Assembly: GCA_963814985.1 (NCBI GenBank)
Contig: CAWFFV010000029.1
Coordinates: forward strand, 186,001-250,000
Direction of reading: 5' to 3'
Source: CAWFFV01 sp963814985
GTDB lineage: Bacteria > Chloroflexota > Ktedonobacteria > Ktedonobacterales > Ktedonobacteraceae
DNA length: 64,000 bases
Below, one piece after another: positions 17,057-27,390 of this stretch. The position numbers and the translations under genes are program-made. How positions within the stretch are numbered: the stretch's first letter is position 1; each line of letters opens with the position of its first letter. Below the pieces are notes generated by a model. The model had not been told where the DNA came from, ran no database searches, and saw nothing but the letters and a program-made list of their open reading frames with translations.

Positions 17057-18524
17057 TCACTCAGGCGGCTCTGTGTGAATAACGACAGAGGCAAGGTGAG
17101 GGTAGGCCTGCCGTAGAGCACGTTTGATCTCCTCTGCCCAGATATGGACCTGACTGAGGGGAGCGTGAGCATCAAAGATGGTATGTAATACCAGATCGAG
17201 TTCTATGGGGCCGTCACCATGCTGCCCTTTGACTTCTGCCGTTGTTGGGCGAGATCGATACAGGTGGATATCGTGTGCGCTACCTGCTCCAGCAATGTTG
17301 TCGGCAATGTGACAAATATTTGTTGCCATTTCGTTATACTGTTGTGTCACATCCTGACGACGAACAATGGTATTATTTGGAGCTTCCAGGTGTGTAGTCA
17401 CTCGACAGAGATGTTTGTTGCTTTGGAGTACGGCCTGTTCCAGCCGCGTGGCTACAGCGTGTGCTTCAACCAGATCCATATCGGACTGTACTTCCAGGTC
17501 GAAATCGGCTTCTAAGTTCCCACCGACATCACGCACATGGATATCGTGGGCATGTACACCCTGTCGTTCTGCGAGATAGTAGAATCTGGTCGGTGACAGT
17601 CTCTTTAGGGGAAGCTGTAGGCTCCACATGGACCACGATATCAACTTCTCCCAGTGGTGAAGTGGTGCGTACTACATCCATCGTTGCCTTCTCAACCTGT
17701 TCGCTGAGATCGTGAATTTGCTCAAAGGTAAATATGCGTGGGGCAGCGATAATGACATCCGCAAAATACTTATTGCCGGCGCGACGCAGACGTATGCGTC
17801 GGACCTCGGTGACATTCTCAACACGTTCAATAGCTGTTTGTACCTCCGTTGCCAGTGCTACTGGTGTACCATCAATAAGGGCATTAACCGTTTCACGTGC
17901 CAGCCGCAAGCTGACCCAGATGACAATCCCAGAAACACCAAGTGCTGCGATAGCATCAGCCAGGCTCAGCCAGGCTGGGAGTGCAAATAGTTGTGTCAGA
18001 TAGACGACGAGAAGTCCTGCGATCACAACGCATGAACTCCAAATATCTGTGCTAAAGTGGAGCGCATCGGCCTCTAATGCCTGACTTCCAAGCTTACGAG
18101 CGACACGCATGAGTACCCGTGAGCGTGTAGAGTCTACGCCAATAGAGATGAGCATGACTAGAAAAGCCCAGATGCTCACATCAACATGAGCTTCGTGCAG
18201 GATAAGACGACGAAGGGCCTCGTAGATAATCCAGACAGCGGTAAGTAGAAGCATACCCACTTCAAGAAAAGCTGAGAGATTTTCAACTTTGCCGTGTCCG
18301 TAGTTATGGGTGATATCAGCCGGACGGTCAGCGACCCGCACTGCAAAAAATGTCATGAGCGCAGCGACCAGATCCAGTCCTGAATGTGTGGCCTCGGCAA
18401 GAATACCCAGGCTTCCTGTAAGGAGTGCGACGACAATCTTGAGGGTAGTTAGACCAACTGCGGCCCCGACTGATGAAAGCGCTACGATAGTCTTTTCACG
18501 GTGGGCTTCGTTTGAATATGTCAT
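17057..18524 (-). CDS. cation diffusion facilitator with two tandem cytosolic dimerisation domains (one apparent frameshift)
   Basis: A CDF-family divalent metal exporter. The membrane part has GSLGILAEATHSGLDLVAAL and HNYGHGKVENLSAFLE in the first frame, with a second metal-site helix at ALEADALHFSTDIWSS. The HxxxD-type metal site is visible (HSGLD, HFSTD). A ZT-dimer-type domain follows (VTEVRRIRLRRAGNKYFADV). After a +1 shift near 17585, a second similar domain (HAHDIHVRDVGGNLEADFDL, then PLSQVHIWAEEIKRALR) runs to 17057. One extra C in ATTCTAC explains the shift. Repaired length is about 488 residues. The ATG at 18524 is chosen; AGGAGG lies rather far upstream (15 nt). The metal (Zn, Fe, Mn or Co) cannot be told. 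Confidence 0.85.
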
Positions 18525-18687
18525 GGAAGTTCTGATCCGCCTCCTGATTTCCAATTTTGCCTTTATCACCGGGTCATAAACGTTTTTATTGTACGTGAAG
18601 AAGTGTGAGAGGGCAAGAAGGACACTGTATAGGCAGGCTATAGTTATTTTCTCTATATGTCAGTCTCTCTACCGCCAAAAATAGTAA

Positions 18688-18716
18688 TTGACTTCTTCTC
18701 TCTGTGCTGTTATCCT
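18688..18716 (+). promoter_or_regulatory. promoter of the arg/his operon leader
   Basis: TTGACT (18688-18693), a 17-bp spacer and TATCCT (18711-18716). It lies directly upstream of the T-box leader, with a start site expected near 18723. Confidence 0.6.
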
Positions 18717-18740
18717 TAGAAATAACAGATATAAAAAGAC

Positions 18741-19075
18741 TGACCCCGCGTTGACCGAACATAGTAAGAGGTTGGTACCCAACAGCGATCCGATGCATGG
18801 TGAAAGTTCGGAATGGTGTTACCATCTCAGAACCCCTTCGTGAGCGGCTGACCGAAGAAAGCTTTGCCTTCTGGCAATTGAGCAAGTAGGATCAGGTGGG
18901 TGGCTCCCACGCAGCAAGATAGCCAGGAAAAGTGGTCTTTCCATCTTTGCTACAATGAGGTCGCTGATGATGCGACTTCTCTGCTGAGAATGGAAGACAA
19001 GCCGGGTGGTACCACGGGAGCAGAAATTCGGCTCTCGTCCCTTGAGCAAAACAAGAGGGGCGAGGGCTTTTTTAT
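18741..19075 (+). promoter_or_regulatory. T-box riboswitch upstream of argC-argB-his genes
   Basis: The antiterminator T-box GGGTGGTACCACGGGAG lies at 19004-19020. It is followed by a terminator hairpin, CTCGTCCCTTG with CAAGAGGGGCGAG, and TTTTTT (19032-19073). Upstream, Stem I shows the AGTA loop element (18763-18766) and the distal ATCCGATGCATGGTGAAAG motif, then CAGAACCCCTTCG. Aligning GAA + codon as in the Ile T-box of this window places CCC (Pro) at about 18833-18836, not an Arg or His codon. The TGGT bulge implies tRNA discriminator A73, which argues against tRNA-His (C73). The specifier assignment is tentative; the riboswitch class itself is clear. Confidence 0.9.
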
Positions 19076-19106
19076 TGTTGTTTTGTGATGATGCAAGGTG
19101 ATTTCT

Positions 19107-20188
19107 ATGGTAACTGTTTCGATTGTTAACGTGACGAGCTACACTGGATTGGAGTTGCTGCGGTTGCTCTCACAGCATCCCCAGTTTATGGTAACCTCAG
19201 TGACGGCACGTAGTGCGGTGGGAAAACGGTTGAATGAGGTGTTTCCGCAGTTGGGTTATGGCAGCAATAGAGAGGACAAAACGGTGCTTGACCCTGCACT
19301 TGTCATTACGGAGGAGCCAGGGCAGACCGATCTCGCCTTTGTCTGTTTACCACATGCGGCGCGGCTGAAGCAGTGCTACATTTGCTGGAGCGAGGTACAA
19401 AAGTGATCGATCTCTCTGCAGATTTTCGCTTACACGATGTCGGTGTATACGAAGAGTGGTATAAACATACACATCCTGCCCCATCTTTGTTGGAGAGTGC
19501 TGTCTATGGATTGTGTGAGCGCTATCGAGGACACATACAAGATGCATCCCTGGTGGCTAATCCTGGCTGTTATGCAACCGCTTCTATTCTTGGTTTGATC
19601 CCCGCACTCGCGGCGGGCATAATAACTCCTGACATCATTATTGATGCGAAATCGGGAATCAGTGGTGCTGGACGCAGCCTCTCGCTTACGACTCACTATA
19701 CTGAGGCGAACGAAGATGTCAGTGCGTATAGCCTGGGGGGACATCGTCACCTGCCAGAAATTACTCAAGAACTTGAGGCTGCTGCATCGGCAGGTGGTCA
19801 CCCCATTGACAACTCGCTACGTGTAACTTTTATTCCACATCTTATGCCTATGACCAGAGGCATTTTGGTCACCTGTTACGCTGACTTAAAGCTGGATGCA
19901 TCTCAGCAGATACCGAGCACTGCTGAAGTGTACTCACTCTATGAACAGTACTATGCCAACGAGCCATTTGTTCATGTGGCGGATCAACCACCGCATACCA
20001 AGTGGACCTATGGCAGCAATCATTGTTTTATTCATCCTATTGTAGATTCACGTACGAAGCGTCTTATCATCATTTCTTGCCTGGACAATCTGGTGAAGGG
20101 AGCCGCAGGCCAGGCAGTACAAAATGCAAATCTGCTCTATGGATTTCCTGAAACTACCGGGCTGGCAAGCCTGGGTTTGAATCCGTAG
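19107..20188 (+). CDS. argC: N-acetyl-gamma-glutamyl-phosphate reductase (one apparent frameshift)
   Basis: The first frame begins MVTVSIVNVTSYTGLELLRL, the NADP-binding N terminus of ArgC. It breaks at about 19360, in LPHAA, where one base seems to be missing. The second frame continues AVLHLLERGTKVIDLSADFR to the catalytic Cys motif SLVANPGCYATASI and the C-terminal FIPHLMPMTRGILVTCYADL and NLVKGAAGQAVQN. Repaired length is about 361 residues, normal for the family. The enzyme reduces N-acetylglutamyl phosphate in arginine synthesis. AAGGTG precedes the ATG. It is the first gene after the T-box leader and is followed by argB. The break is judged a consensus error because both halves are fully conserved. 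Confidence 0.92.
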
Positions 20189-20254
20189 GCGTTATGTACT
20201 CTTTCGTTCTTTCTGAAAGGTGACGAAGAGTATTATGAGGAGTTATTAAGAACA

Positions 20255-21124
20255 ATGGCTATTACCTTTTCAAGAACACCGGAGGGTGACATTATTAACG
20301 ATCATCTACTGATTGCACAAGTGATGAGTGAGGCGCTCCCTTATATCGATTTTTTGAAGGGCAAGACGCTCGTAATAAAATTAGGGGGAAGCACACTTGA
20401 ACATCAGCGAGAGGTTTTACAGGATATTGTCTGGCTGCACGCTCTGGGAGCATATCCTGTACTTGTCCATGGTGGTGGTCCCTATATCAATGAATGGTTA
20501 AGCAAACTCAATTTACCAACACGTTTTGAAAATGGGTTACGCGTTACGGATGCACAAACACTAGAAGTAGTGCGAATGGTACTGCTGGGTCAGGTGAATC
20601 AGGGTCTGGTTTTAATGACGGCACAGATGGGGGGCAAGGCGGTTGGTTTGAGTGGAACTGATGGGAATATGGTGCGCGCACATATTGCCGATGAACGTCT
20701 GGGTTTTGTTGGCGAGATTGACACTGTTGATCCCACTTCTGTGCAGGCCCTCATCAATCAGGGGTATATTCCTATCGTGGCTCCGCTGGGTGAGGGACCC
20801 AATGGCACCTGTCTGAATATTAATGCTGACCTGGTAGCTGCTCATCTTGCTGGTGCACTGAATGCTGAGAAACTCATTTTCTTGAGCAACGTCGTGGGTA
20901 TTTGTCGCTCCGATGGCTCGTTGATTTCTGAGTTAGGTGAGACTGAAGCTAGAAGATTAATAGAGGAAGGTGTGATTAGTGGCGGAATGATTCCCAAAGT
21001 GTCGGCTTGTCTGGATGCTTTAGCGGCTGTGCCACGTGTTCATATTGTGGATGGCCGTGAAGAGCATGTGTTATTGCGTGAGTTGTTCACCGATCAGGGT
21101 GTTGGTACGATGATTATACGGTAG
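20255..21124 (+). CDS. argB: acetylglutamate kinase
   Basis: A 289-residue amino-acid kinase fold. Visible are TLVIKLGGSTLEHQREVLQD (nucleotide-binding Lys and Gly-rich loop), PVLVHGGGPYINEWL, the substrate region NGLRVTDAQTLEVVRMVL, and GTCLNINADLVAAHLAGAL with the final GGMIPKVSACLDAL. It phosphorylates N-acetylglutamate, the step before ArgC. Length is normal and the frame is intact. GAGGAG lies about 13 nt before the ATG, slightly far. It follows argC by 66 bp and precedes the his genes by 34 bp, so arginine and histidine genes share one operon here. Confidence 0.95.
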   Translation: MAITFSRTPEGDIINDHLLIAQVMSEALPYIDFLKGKTLVIKLGGSTLEHQREVLQDIVWLHALGAYPVLVHGGGPYINEWLSKLNLPTRFENGLRVTDAQTLEVVRMVLLGQVNQGLVLMTAQMGGKAVGLSGTDGNMVRAHIADERLGFVGEIDTVDPTSVQALINQGYIPIVAPLGEGPNGTCLNINADLVAAHLAGALNAEKLIFLSNVVGICRSDGSLISELGETEARRLIEEGVISGGMIPKVSACLDALAAVPRVHIVDGREEHVLLRELFTDQGVGTMIIR

Positions 21125-21158
21125 CCAACAGGATAGGATGTAATGAGAGGGGATATTG

Positions 21159-23744
21159 ATGAAGAAGCATGTTGAGCGTTTGCGGGGTATGCATGACCTT
21201 TTGCCAGAGATGTATCAGCATCAGTATTGGGTTATAGATCAACTTGGTACATTTCTGACACGGGCTGGCTATGCCCATGTCGATTCGCCTGTTCTTGAGC
21301 AGAGTGATCTTTTTCGGACAAGTTTTGGGCAGGAGTCGTGGCAGAATCTCTATTCGTTTCACTTGCATCATCGTGATCTCTGCTTACGTCCAGAGTATAC
21401 AGCTTCCATCTGCCGCCTCTACCTTGATCGTTACCAGCAGCAGCCTTTGCCTTTACGTTTCCAATATGCCGGGCCTATCTTCCGCTATGAAGCACCTGGA
21501 CGAGGGCGCTATCGTCAACACACACAACTCGGTATTGAGTTGTTTGGTGGTCATCCAGCCTCTGCTGATGCGGAAATACTACAATTAGCGTGTGATGTCT
21601 TGAGCACTGTGCATATCTCTCGGTATCGCCTCGAATTAGGCCATATTGGGGTTGCCAGCGGCTTTATCAATCGTCTGCACCTTGATGATCATGCCGCACG
21701 TTTACTGCTGAGTCTGATGGAGCAGATCAATCGTGCTGAAGATGGTGAGCGAGTGGTCCAGGCACGTCTGGAAGCCTTATATCCACCAGATCCGTTGCTA
21801 GAGAAGGTGACGGATAGTCGCTCTGCAGGAACTCCAGCGGAATTGGAGACGCGCTATGTCACCTCATTGCTCAGCGGTATCAGTATCTCCTTTGGTGACG
21901 ATGATGCTCGCCATGAGATCGTAGAACGCTTCTTGTGGAAGATGGGACGCAGTGAGCAACGTCGTCAAATCTTGTACGCACTGGAATTTCTGCGTGCGCT
22001 CCACGCTGTTTCCGGCTCACCACCCAAAGTTTTTAACGAGTTGCGTGACCTGCTGGAGCGCTATGGGCTGGCTTCCGAGCCACTCACAGAGCTACGGCAG
22101 CTTGTGGGTATTCTTGAGCAGAGTGGTGTACCCAGCGAGCAAATTGTCCTAAATCTGTCACTTGGACGTGGTGTGAGTTACTATACCGGACTTGTTTTCG
22201 AGATTCATGCTCAGGAAGAGGATGGCTTTGATACGCAACTGTGTGGCGGAGGGCGTTATGATCGTTTGGTGCGTGCTGTTGGCGGCCCTCGTGATATTAA
22301 TGCTTGTGGCTTTGCCTTTGGGGTTGAACGTCTGCTCTCGCACATTCCTAAAAGCGATTTGCCCTCACCTGTTACGACGCAAGCTCTTGTTATCCCTGTA
22401 AGTCCCCATGAGATGGCCTATGCTTTACAGGTAGCACGTACTGTTCGTACTCATGAAGTTCGAGCGGAAGTAGATGTGAGTGGACACGGTGTTGGTTCAG
22501 GTTTGAAGCTTGCCGCTAAGAAACAAATTCGTCTGGCACTGATTGTCGGTGAAGATGAGCAAAAGGGAGGAGTTGTTACGGTGCGTGATCTCGTGACCGG
22601 TGAAGAACAGGTATCGAATATCGAGTCACTCGTGGATCAGAGTTCTGGTAAAGGAGCAGTTTTCATGAGTGCAAAAGCAACTGTTCGTCTGGCGCTACCT
22701 GGTAAAGGGGCACTGGAGGCGGCAACATTAACATTTCTTTCCGAGTGTGGCCTGAAAGTCAGCCGCAGCAATCCACGCCAGTATCTTGCCCGTATAAAAA
22801 GTATGCCAGACCTGGAAGTGGTTTTTCAACGTGCCAGCGATATACCCGCGTTGGTGCAAAGTGGAGACGCTATTCTTGGTATTACAGGATACGATATTTT
22901 AGCTGAACATCGTGGCTATGGGGATGAGGAGAGCAATGAAGACGATCTTGACGAGGATCTCATGGTTCTGGGGCGTGATCTGGGCTATGGTGGTTGTCGT
23001 CTGGTCGTAGCTGTCCCTGAAACGTGGATCGATGTCAGTAATTGTGCAGATCTCTGGCATCTGGCTGGCTACTACCAGACACATAAAGGGCGTGGCCTGC
23101 GTATTGCAACCAAATATCCAACGCTGACAGGCCAATTCCTGCGCCGCCACAATATTACCCACTGCAAAATCTTCTCGCCACATGGAGCACTGGAAGCCGC
23201 CCCCTTAACCGACACAGCAGACCTGATTGTTGATCTTACTGAGACGGGGACAACGCTGCGTGAGAATCATCTAAAATTGCTAGATGATGGTGTGGTATTG
23301 CGTTCACAGGCGACTCTTATCGGAAATGCGCGACTACTGCGCCAGGACCCTCATGCTTTGAAGTTAACTGAGACTATCCTGGAGTTGATCGATGCCCGTA
23401 TGCAATCGCGCAACCATGCGATGTTGATGGCCTATATGCATGGTGAGAGCCTTGAAGCAATGCAACGCGTTTGTGTCAAGCTGAATCAGCGCTTGAAATC
23501 TGTGGTCGCTGACATCGAGTTTCGCGTTATGACCTCCGAGCTGGCTGGCGATATGGAGTTGGGGTGGTACACTATCTCTGGTATCGTTGATGTGGGACAC
23601 TCTGCACCAGAATTACTGGAAACGGTTGCCGTACTGCGCGGTGCTGGTGCGATACATATGAATGTCATACCACTGACCTATCGTTTTGCAGAAGAGTCTG
23701 CCAGTGTTCGTGCATTGCGTGAACGATTAAAGAGGATACGTTGA
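21159..23744 (+). CDS. hisZ-hisG: HisZ/HisRS-like protein joined in frame to ATP phosphoribosyltransferase HisG
   Basis: One frame of 861 residues from the ATG at 21159. Residues 1-410 are class II HisRS-like (LRGMHDLLPE, motif 2 FRYEAPGRGRYRQHTQLGIE, GRGVSYYTGLVFEIHAQ, CGGGRYDRLV). About 415-500 looks like a HisRS anticodon-binding domain (ALVIPVSPHEMAYALQ, AEVDVSGHGVGSGLKLA, LIVGEDEQKGGVVTVRDL), which classical HisZ lacks. From residue 503 it is HisG: RLALPGKGALE, LGITGYDILAE and the PRPP loop LIVDLTETGTTL at about 690-700, plus an unusual C-terminal domain. It catalyses the first step of histidine synthesis. Caution: an ideal AAAGGAG plus ATG lies at the junction (22665), and TGA overlaps it in the +1 frame. 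One inserted base could therefore have merged two overlapping genes. Confidence 0.88.
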   Translation: MKKHVERLRGMHDLLPEMYQHQYWVIDQLGTFLTRAGYAHVDSPVLEQSDLFRTSFGQESWQNLYSFHLHHRDLCLRPEYTASICRLYLDRYQQQPLPLRFQYAGPIFRYEAPGRGRYRQHTQLGIELFGGHPASADAEILQLACDVLSTVHISRYRLELGHIGVASGFINRLHLDDHAARLLLSLMEQINRAEDGERVVQARLEALYPPDPLLEKVTDSRSAGTPAELETRYVTSLLSGISISFGDDDARHEIVERFLWKMGRSEQRRQILYALEFLRALHAVSGSPPKVFNELRDLLERYGLASEPLTELRQLVGILEQSGVPSEQIVLNLSLGRGVSYYTGLVFEIHAQEEDGFDTQLCGGGRYDRLVRAVGGPRDINACGFAFGVERLLSHIPKSDLPSPVTTQALVIPVSPHEMAYALQVARTVRTHEVRAEVDVSGHGVGSGLKLAAKKQIRLALIVGEDEQKGGVVTVRDLVTGEEQVSNIESLVDQSSGKGAVFMSAKATVRLALPGKGALEAATLTFLSECGLKVSRSNPRQYLARIKSMPDLEVVFQRASDIPALVQSGDAILGITGYDILAEHRGYGDEESNEDDLDEDLMVLGRDLGYGGCRLVVAVPETWIDVSNCADLWHLAGYYQTHKGRGLRIATKYPTLTGQFLRRHNITHCKIFSPHGALEAAPLTDTADLIVDLTETGTTLRENHLKLLDDGVVLRSQATLIGNARLLRQDPHALKLTETILELIDARMQSRNHAMLMAYMHGESLEAMQRVCVKLNQRLKSVVADIEFRVMTSELAGDMELGWYTISGIVDVGHSAPELLETVAVLRGAGAIHMNVIPLTYRFAEESASVRALRERLKRIR

Positions 23745-26066
23745 GCAATCTGGTCATATTCGATCTTGATGGTGTGATTACCAGTGAAGAGGCTTACTGG
23801 GATACAGGGGGACTGGTGCTGCATGAGTTACTCTATAGCTCACGCTATTGGCATGTGGAAAAGACGCATATTTCCTATAGTCTTGCTAAAACGGCAGAGG
23901 AGAGTCGTCGTATCAGTCGGCATATTCTGCCTGAATCTTTTATCTTAGCTCTCAAGTCGCGCTCTGTGAATTCCAATTGGGATACGTGCTATGCTGGATT
24001 TTGTCTCTATTTGATCGAGTTGCTGGCATTGCTGCCTGACTGTTCTCCCTTACTCCCCTTGCGACCAGAGGCAGAGGATTGGATTACGGCATTTAGAGAG
24101 CAGCTAGCCCTGCTTGACGGGTCAAAGGAACTGGATGCAAAGGCGATTTGATGTGCTCTCTACGCCAATTTTTCAAGGCTATATTGGTCTCGAATTAATC
24201 AATCGCTTCAACGTGTATGCCAGTGAGATGCTAGGCCATCATATAGAAGGCGTCTTCGTGCGCTATAGTCCTTCCTGGTGGTTTTGTGAAGATCTATTTC
24301 AGGAGTGGTATCTGGGTGAGGAACTCTATACGCAAACGTATGACCATGCTCCTGCTCAGTCAGGAAAGTCTGGCTGTATTCACTTTGAGCAGCCACTGTT
24401 GCCCGCAGAACAAATGAGTACTACTCTTCAGACCTTGCGTGAACAGGGGTATACCCTGGGAGTCGCGACGGGACGACAACGGCAGGAGGGGATAGCTCCT
24501 CTGAAGAATTATGACCTGTTTCAGTATTTTGATCAGCAACACATTACCTCTCATGACGAAATAGCCTGTGCTGAGGCCGAATTGCGTACAAAAGGTGATG
24601 CAATCTCCCTGGTAAAACCACATCCGTATCAGTTCTTACTTGCCGCAGACCCGACTTACCAGTTTGCCCAACCTCCTCCCTTACCAGGAAGTTTTGTTGT
24701 TGTTGGCGATACTCCCAGCGATGTATTGGGGGCACGTGCGGCAGGGGCTATTACCGTGGCAGTCCTGACGGGGGCACGAACACCAGAAGCACTGACAAAG
24801 CTAGAACAGAGCCAGCCAGACTTTATCATTGACGATATGACCAGCGTTCCTGAGTTACTGGCTTACATTGACGATCTTGCCACCATTCAGCGTTTACAGT
24901 TCACCGAGCGAGAGAAAGCAGAGCTGCTTCTGCAACGCTGGTTTCTACATCATATGAACTTGCGAACTGAAAGCGTTACCTTAACACCCAGAGCTGTCTC
25001 GCTCAACTCATTTAATGGTGTTTATCGTGTCGATGGTGAAGAATATTTCTTCAAAACGCATGTTGAAGATCAGGGTGTCCTGGAAGAATATTATCATGCT
25101 GAACTTTTGCACAATGCTGGCTACAATATTGTCAGACCATTGCGCACATTACACCAGAAGGGGCAGCAGATGGTCATCTATCCCGTGGTACATTCTCCGG
25201 TGATGTTTGATTTGATGCGTGCTGTCGAAACAGGAAAGACGGAAGATGCTACGGTTGAGATACTGGCTGCTGCGGAAAAGCGTGAATGTGAGCGTTTGCT
25301 AGCTATCTATCAAGCAACGCTTGCTCCCAGTACTGCGGAAGAACATGTCCAGGCTCCCATTCATCAACTCTTCTGGCATCGTCTCACGGGTGGACGCCTC
25401 GCAAAATTTTATCACGCAAAACATATACCTTTTGCGGGTACCAGGAATGAGAGTATCCTTTTTGATGAACTGCTCAGGTATCATTGGGTGATTAATGGCG
25501 TTGCGCAAAAATGGACTTTAGGCGAATTGATCGAGCGAGCAAAGATTGTTCTTGATCCTGCGCGTCCCTCTATGACTGTGATTGGACATGGCGATGCTCA
25601 CTTTGGCAATGTGTTTTTAGAGCAGCAGGATTATCTCTACTTTGATCCTGCCTTTGCTGGTCGTCATTCACCTCTGCTTGATATTGTCAAGCCACTTTTT
25701 CATAATATCTTTGCAACCTGGATGTATTTTCCGCGTGACATAGCGTGTAATTTGTCACTAACGCTCTCCATAGAAGATACGACGATCATTGTTGGGCATA
25801 CGTATGACTTGACTCCTCTGCGCCGTGAGATCCTCCGCACAAAGGTAGAGTATCTCTTAACGCCACTTATTGCGTGGTTACATGCGTTGGATGTATTGCC
25901 TGCTGACTGGCAAGAAATGCTCCGGTTGGCATTGATGTGTTGTCCTCTTTTGACGATCAACTTGCTGGATGCGGAGCGTATACCGACTGTTATTAGCTGG
26001 TTGGGACTCTCGCAGGCAGTACAGATGGGTAATATGGGGATAGAGCCCTGGAGGATAGAGGGATGA
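23741..26066 (+). CDS. HAD-family phosphatase fused to an APH-like kinase domain (one apparent frameshift)
   Basis: The start TTG overlaps the hisG stop (TTGA). The first frame has the HAD nucleophile motif LVIFDLDGVITSEEAYW. After one extra T near 24150 (ATTTGATG) it continues FDVLSTPIFQGYIGLELINR, TLREQGYTLGVATGRQ and motif IV FVVVGDTPSDVLGARAAGA. From about residue 400 comes an aminoglycoside-phosphotransferase-like domain: FNGVYRVDGEEYFFKTHVED (Lys), VIGHGDAHFGNVFLE (catalytic HGD-H-N) and YFDPAFAGRHSPLLDI (metal Asp). Repaired length is about 775 residues. The ends overlap hisG and hisH, so it is translationally coupled in the his operon. A histidinol-phosphate phosphatase role for the HAD part is a guess from context; the kinase substrate is unknown. 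Confidence 0.8.
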
Positions 26067-26671
26067 TTGCAATTATTGATTATGGTGCAGGCAATATTCG
26101 TAGTATTGAGAAAGCGCTGGAGTATGTTGGGGCACAAGTACAGGTAACCAATGATCCTGCTATTGTTGCTGAGGCACACGCGGTCGTACTTCCAGGTGTT
26201 GGCTCAGGTGGGGCCGCAATGGCACAACTGACGCATCACGGGTTGGATGATGCCATTCGCGAGGCTACCCGAAGAGGGAAGCCATTTCTTGGTATTTGTC
26301 TTGGTATGCAATTGTTGGCAGATCATCATGCTGAGGGAGAGGTCGATGGCCTTGGACTTTTCCGTGGTGAGGTACGGCGCATTCCCCATGGACCAAAAAT
26401 CCCGCATATGGGTTGGAATCAGGTTACGCCTTTACATGTGAATTTGCCGATCTTTGCTAATATTTCGCCTGAGGCATACTTCTATTTTGCGCACTCCTAC
26501 TATGTAGAGCCGCAGGACCAACAGGGGGTAGCGGCAATGACGGATTATGGTTCATCTTATTGTAGCGTGATTGCTACCGAACAGGTGTGGGGAACGCAGT
26601 TTCATCCAGAGAAAAGTGGCCCGGTGGGATTGCAATTGCTCAAAAATTTTGTAGGGTGGGTAAAAGGATGA
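26063..26671 (+). CDS. hisH: imidazole glycerol phosphate synthase glutaminase subunit
   Basis: A 202-residue class I glutamine amidotransferase. The triad is visible: Cys in PFLGICLGMQLLAD, and His and Glu in WGTQFHPEKSGPVG. It begins MIAIIDYGAGNIRSIEKAL, typical of HisH. It supplies ammonia to HisF for ring closure. ATGA overlaps join it to the upstream HAD/kinase gene and to hisA downstream. Intact and of normal length. Confidence 0.97.
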   Translation: MIAIIDYGAGNIRSIEKALEYVGAQVQVTNDPAIVAEAHAVVLPGVGSGGAAMAQLTHHGLDDAIREATRRGKPFLGICLGMQLLADHHAEGEVDGLGLFRGEVRRIPHGPKIPHMGWNQVTPLHVNLPIFANISPEAYFYFAHSYYVEPQDQQGVAAMTDYGSSYCSVIATEQVWGTQFHPEKSGPVGLQLLKNFVGWVKG

Positions 26672-27385
26672 TTATTTTACCAGCCATTGATATCAAAGAT
26701 GGTCTCTGTGTCCGGCTCTATCAGGGAGACTATAGCCAGGTTACGACCTACGACACTGATCCTGTACAGGTAGCACTACGCTGGCAAGAAGCGGGAGCAA
26801 GCTGGCTACATGTCGTTGACCTGGACGGCGCTGCCCAGGGACAACCTGTCCATGCTGATATTATTGAGCGTATCTGTGCTGCAACAAAACTGCATATAGA
26901 GGTTGGTGGAGGGATGCGTTCCCTTACGCATATTGAGCAAATACTTAATTTAGGGGTGGAGCGTGTTGTGCTTGGTACAGTAGCACTGACGGATCGAGCT
27001 TTATTGCAAGAAGCTTTGCAGCGTTGGGGGGCGCGTATCGTGGTAGGGACTTGATGCGCGTGATGGTTGGGTGGCTATCGCAGGGTGGCGCGAGACCTCG
27101 CGTGTCAAAGCAACCTCACTTGCCAGCGAACTCGAGACCTGCGGAGTACAACGCTTTGTTTATACAGATATTGCCCGTGATGGAGCGCTCAGCGGGCCAA
27201 ATCTGCACGCGCTGGCGGAGATGCAACATGCTACCTCATGTTCGTTGATTGCTTCTGGTGGTGTGAGTTCGCTGGCAGATCTGCATGCTCTGGCTAGTAT
27301 GGGTGTCGAAGGGGCTATTGTGGGCAAGGCTATCTATACTGGTGATGTTGATCTTGCTACGGCTCTGCGAGAGATAGAGAGGTAA
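26668..27385 (+). CDS. hisA: phosphoribosylformimino-AICAR-phosphate isomerase (one apparent frameshift)
   Basis: Starts at the ATG overlapping the hisH stop, with MIILPAIDIKDGLCVRLYQG, the catalytic Asp of HisA. The half-barrel repeats SWLHVVDLDGAAQGQPV and LHIEVGGGMRSLTHIEQIL follow. Near 27047 GTAGGGACTTG carries one G too many; removing it restores IVVGLDARDGWVAIAGWRE. The second catalytic Asp region RFVYTDIARDGALSGPN and LIASGGVSSLADL then run to 27385. Repaired length is 238 residues, normal. The isomerase opens the ribose of ProFAR before HisF acts. The shift is almost certainly a consensus error in an essential biosynthetic gene. Confidence 0.93.
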
Positions 27386-27390
27386 CGACG

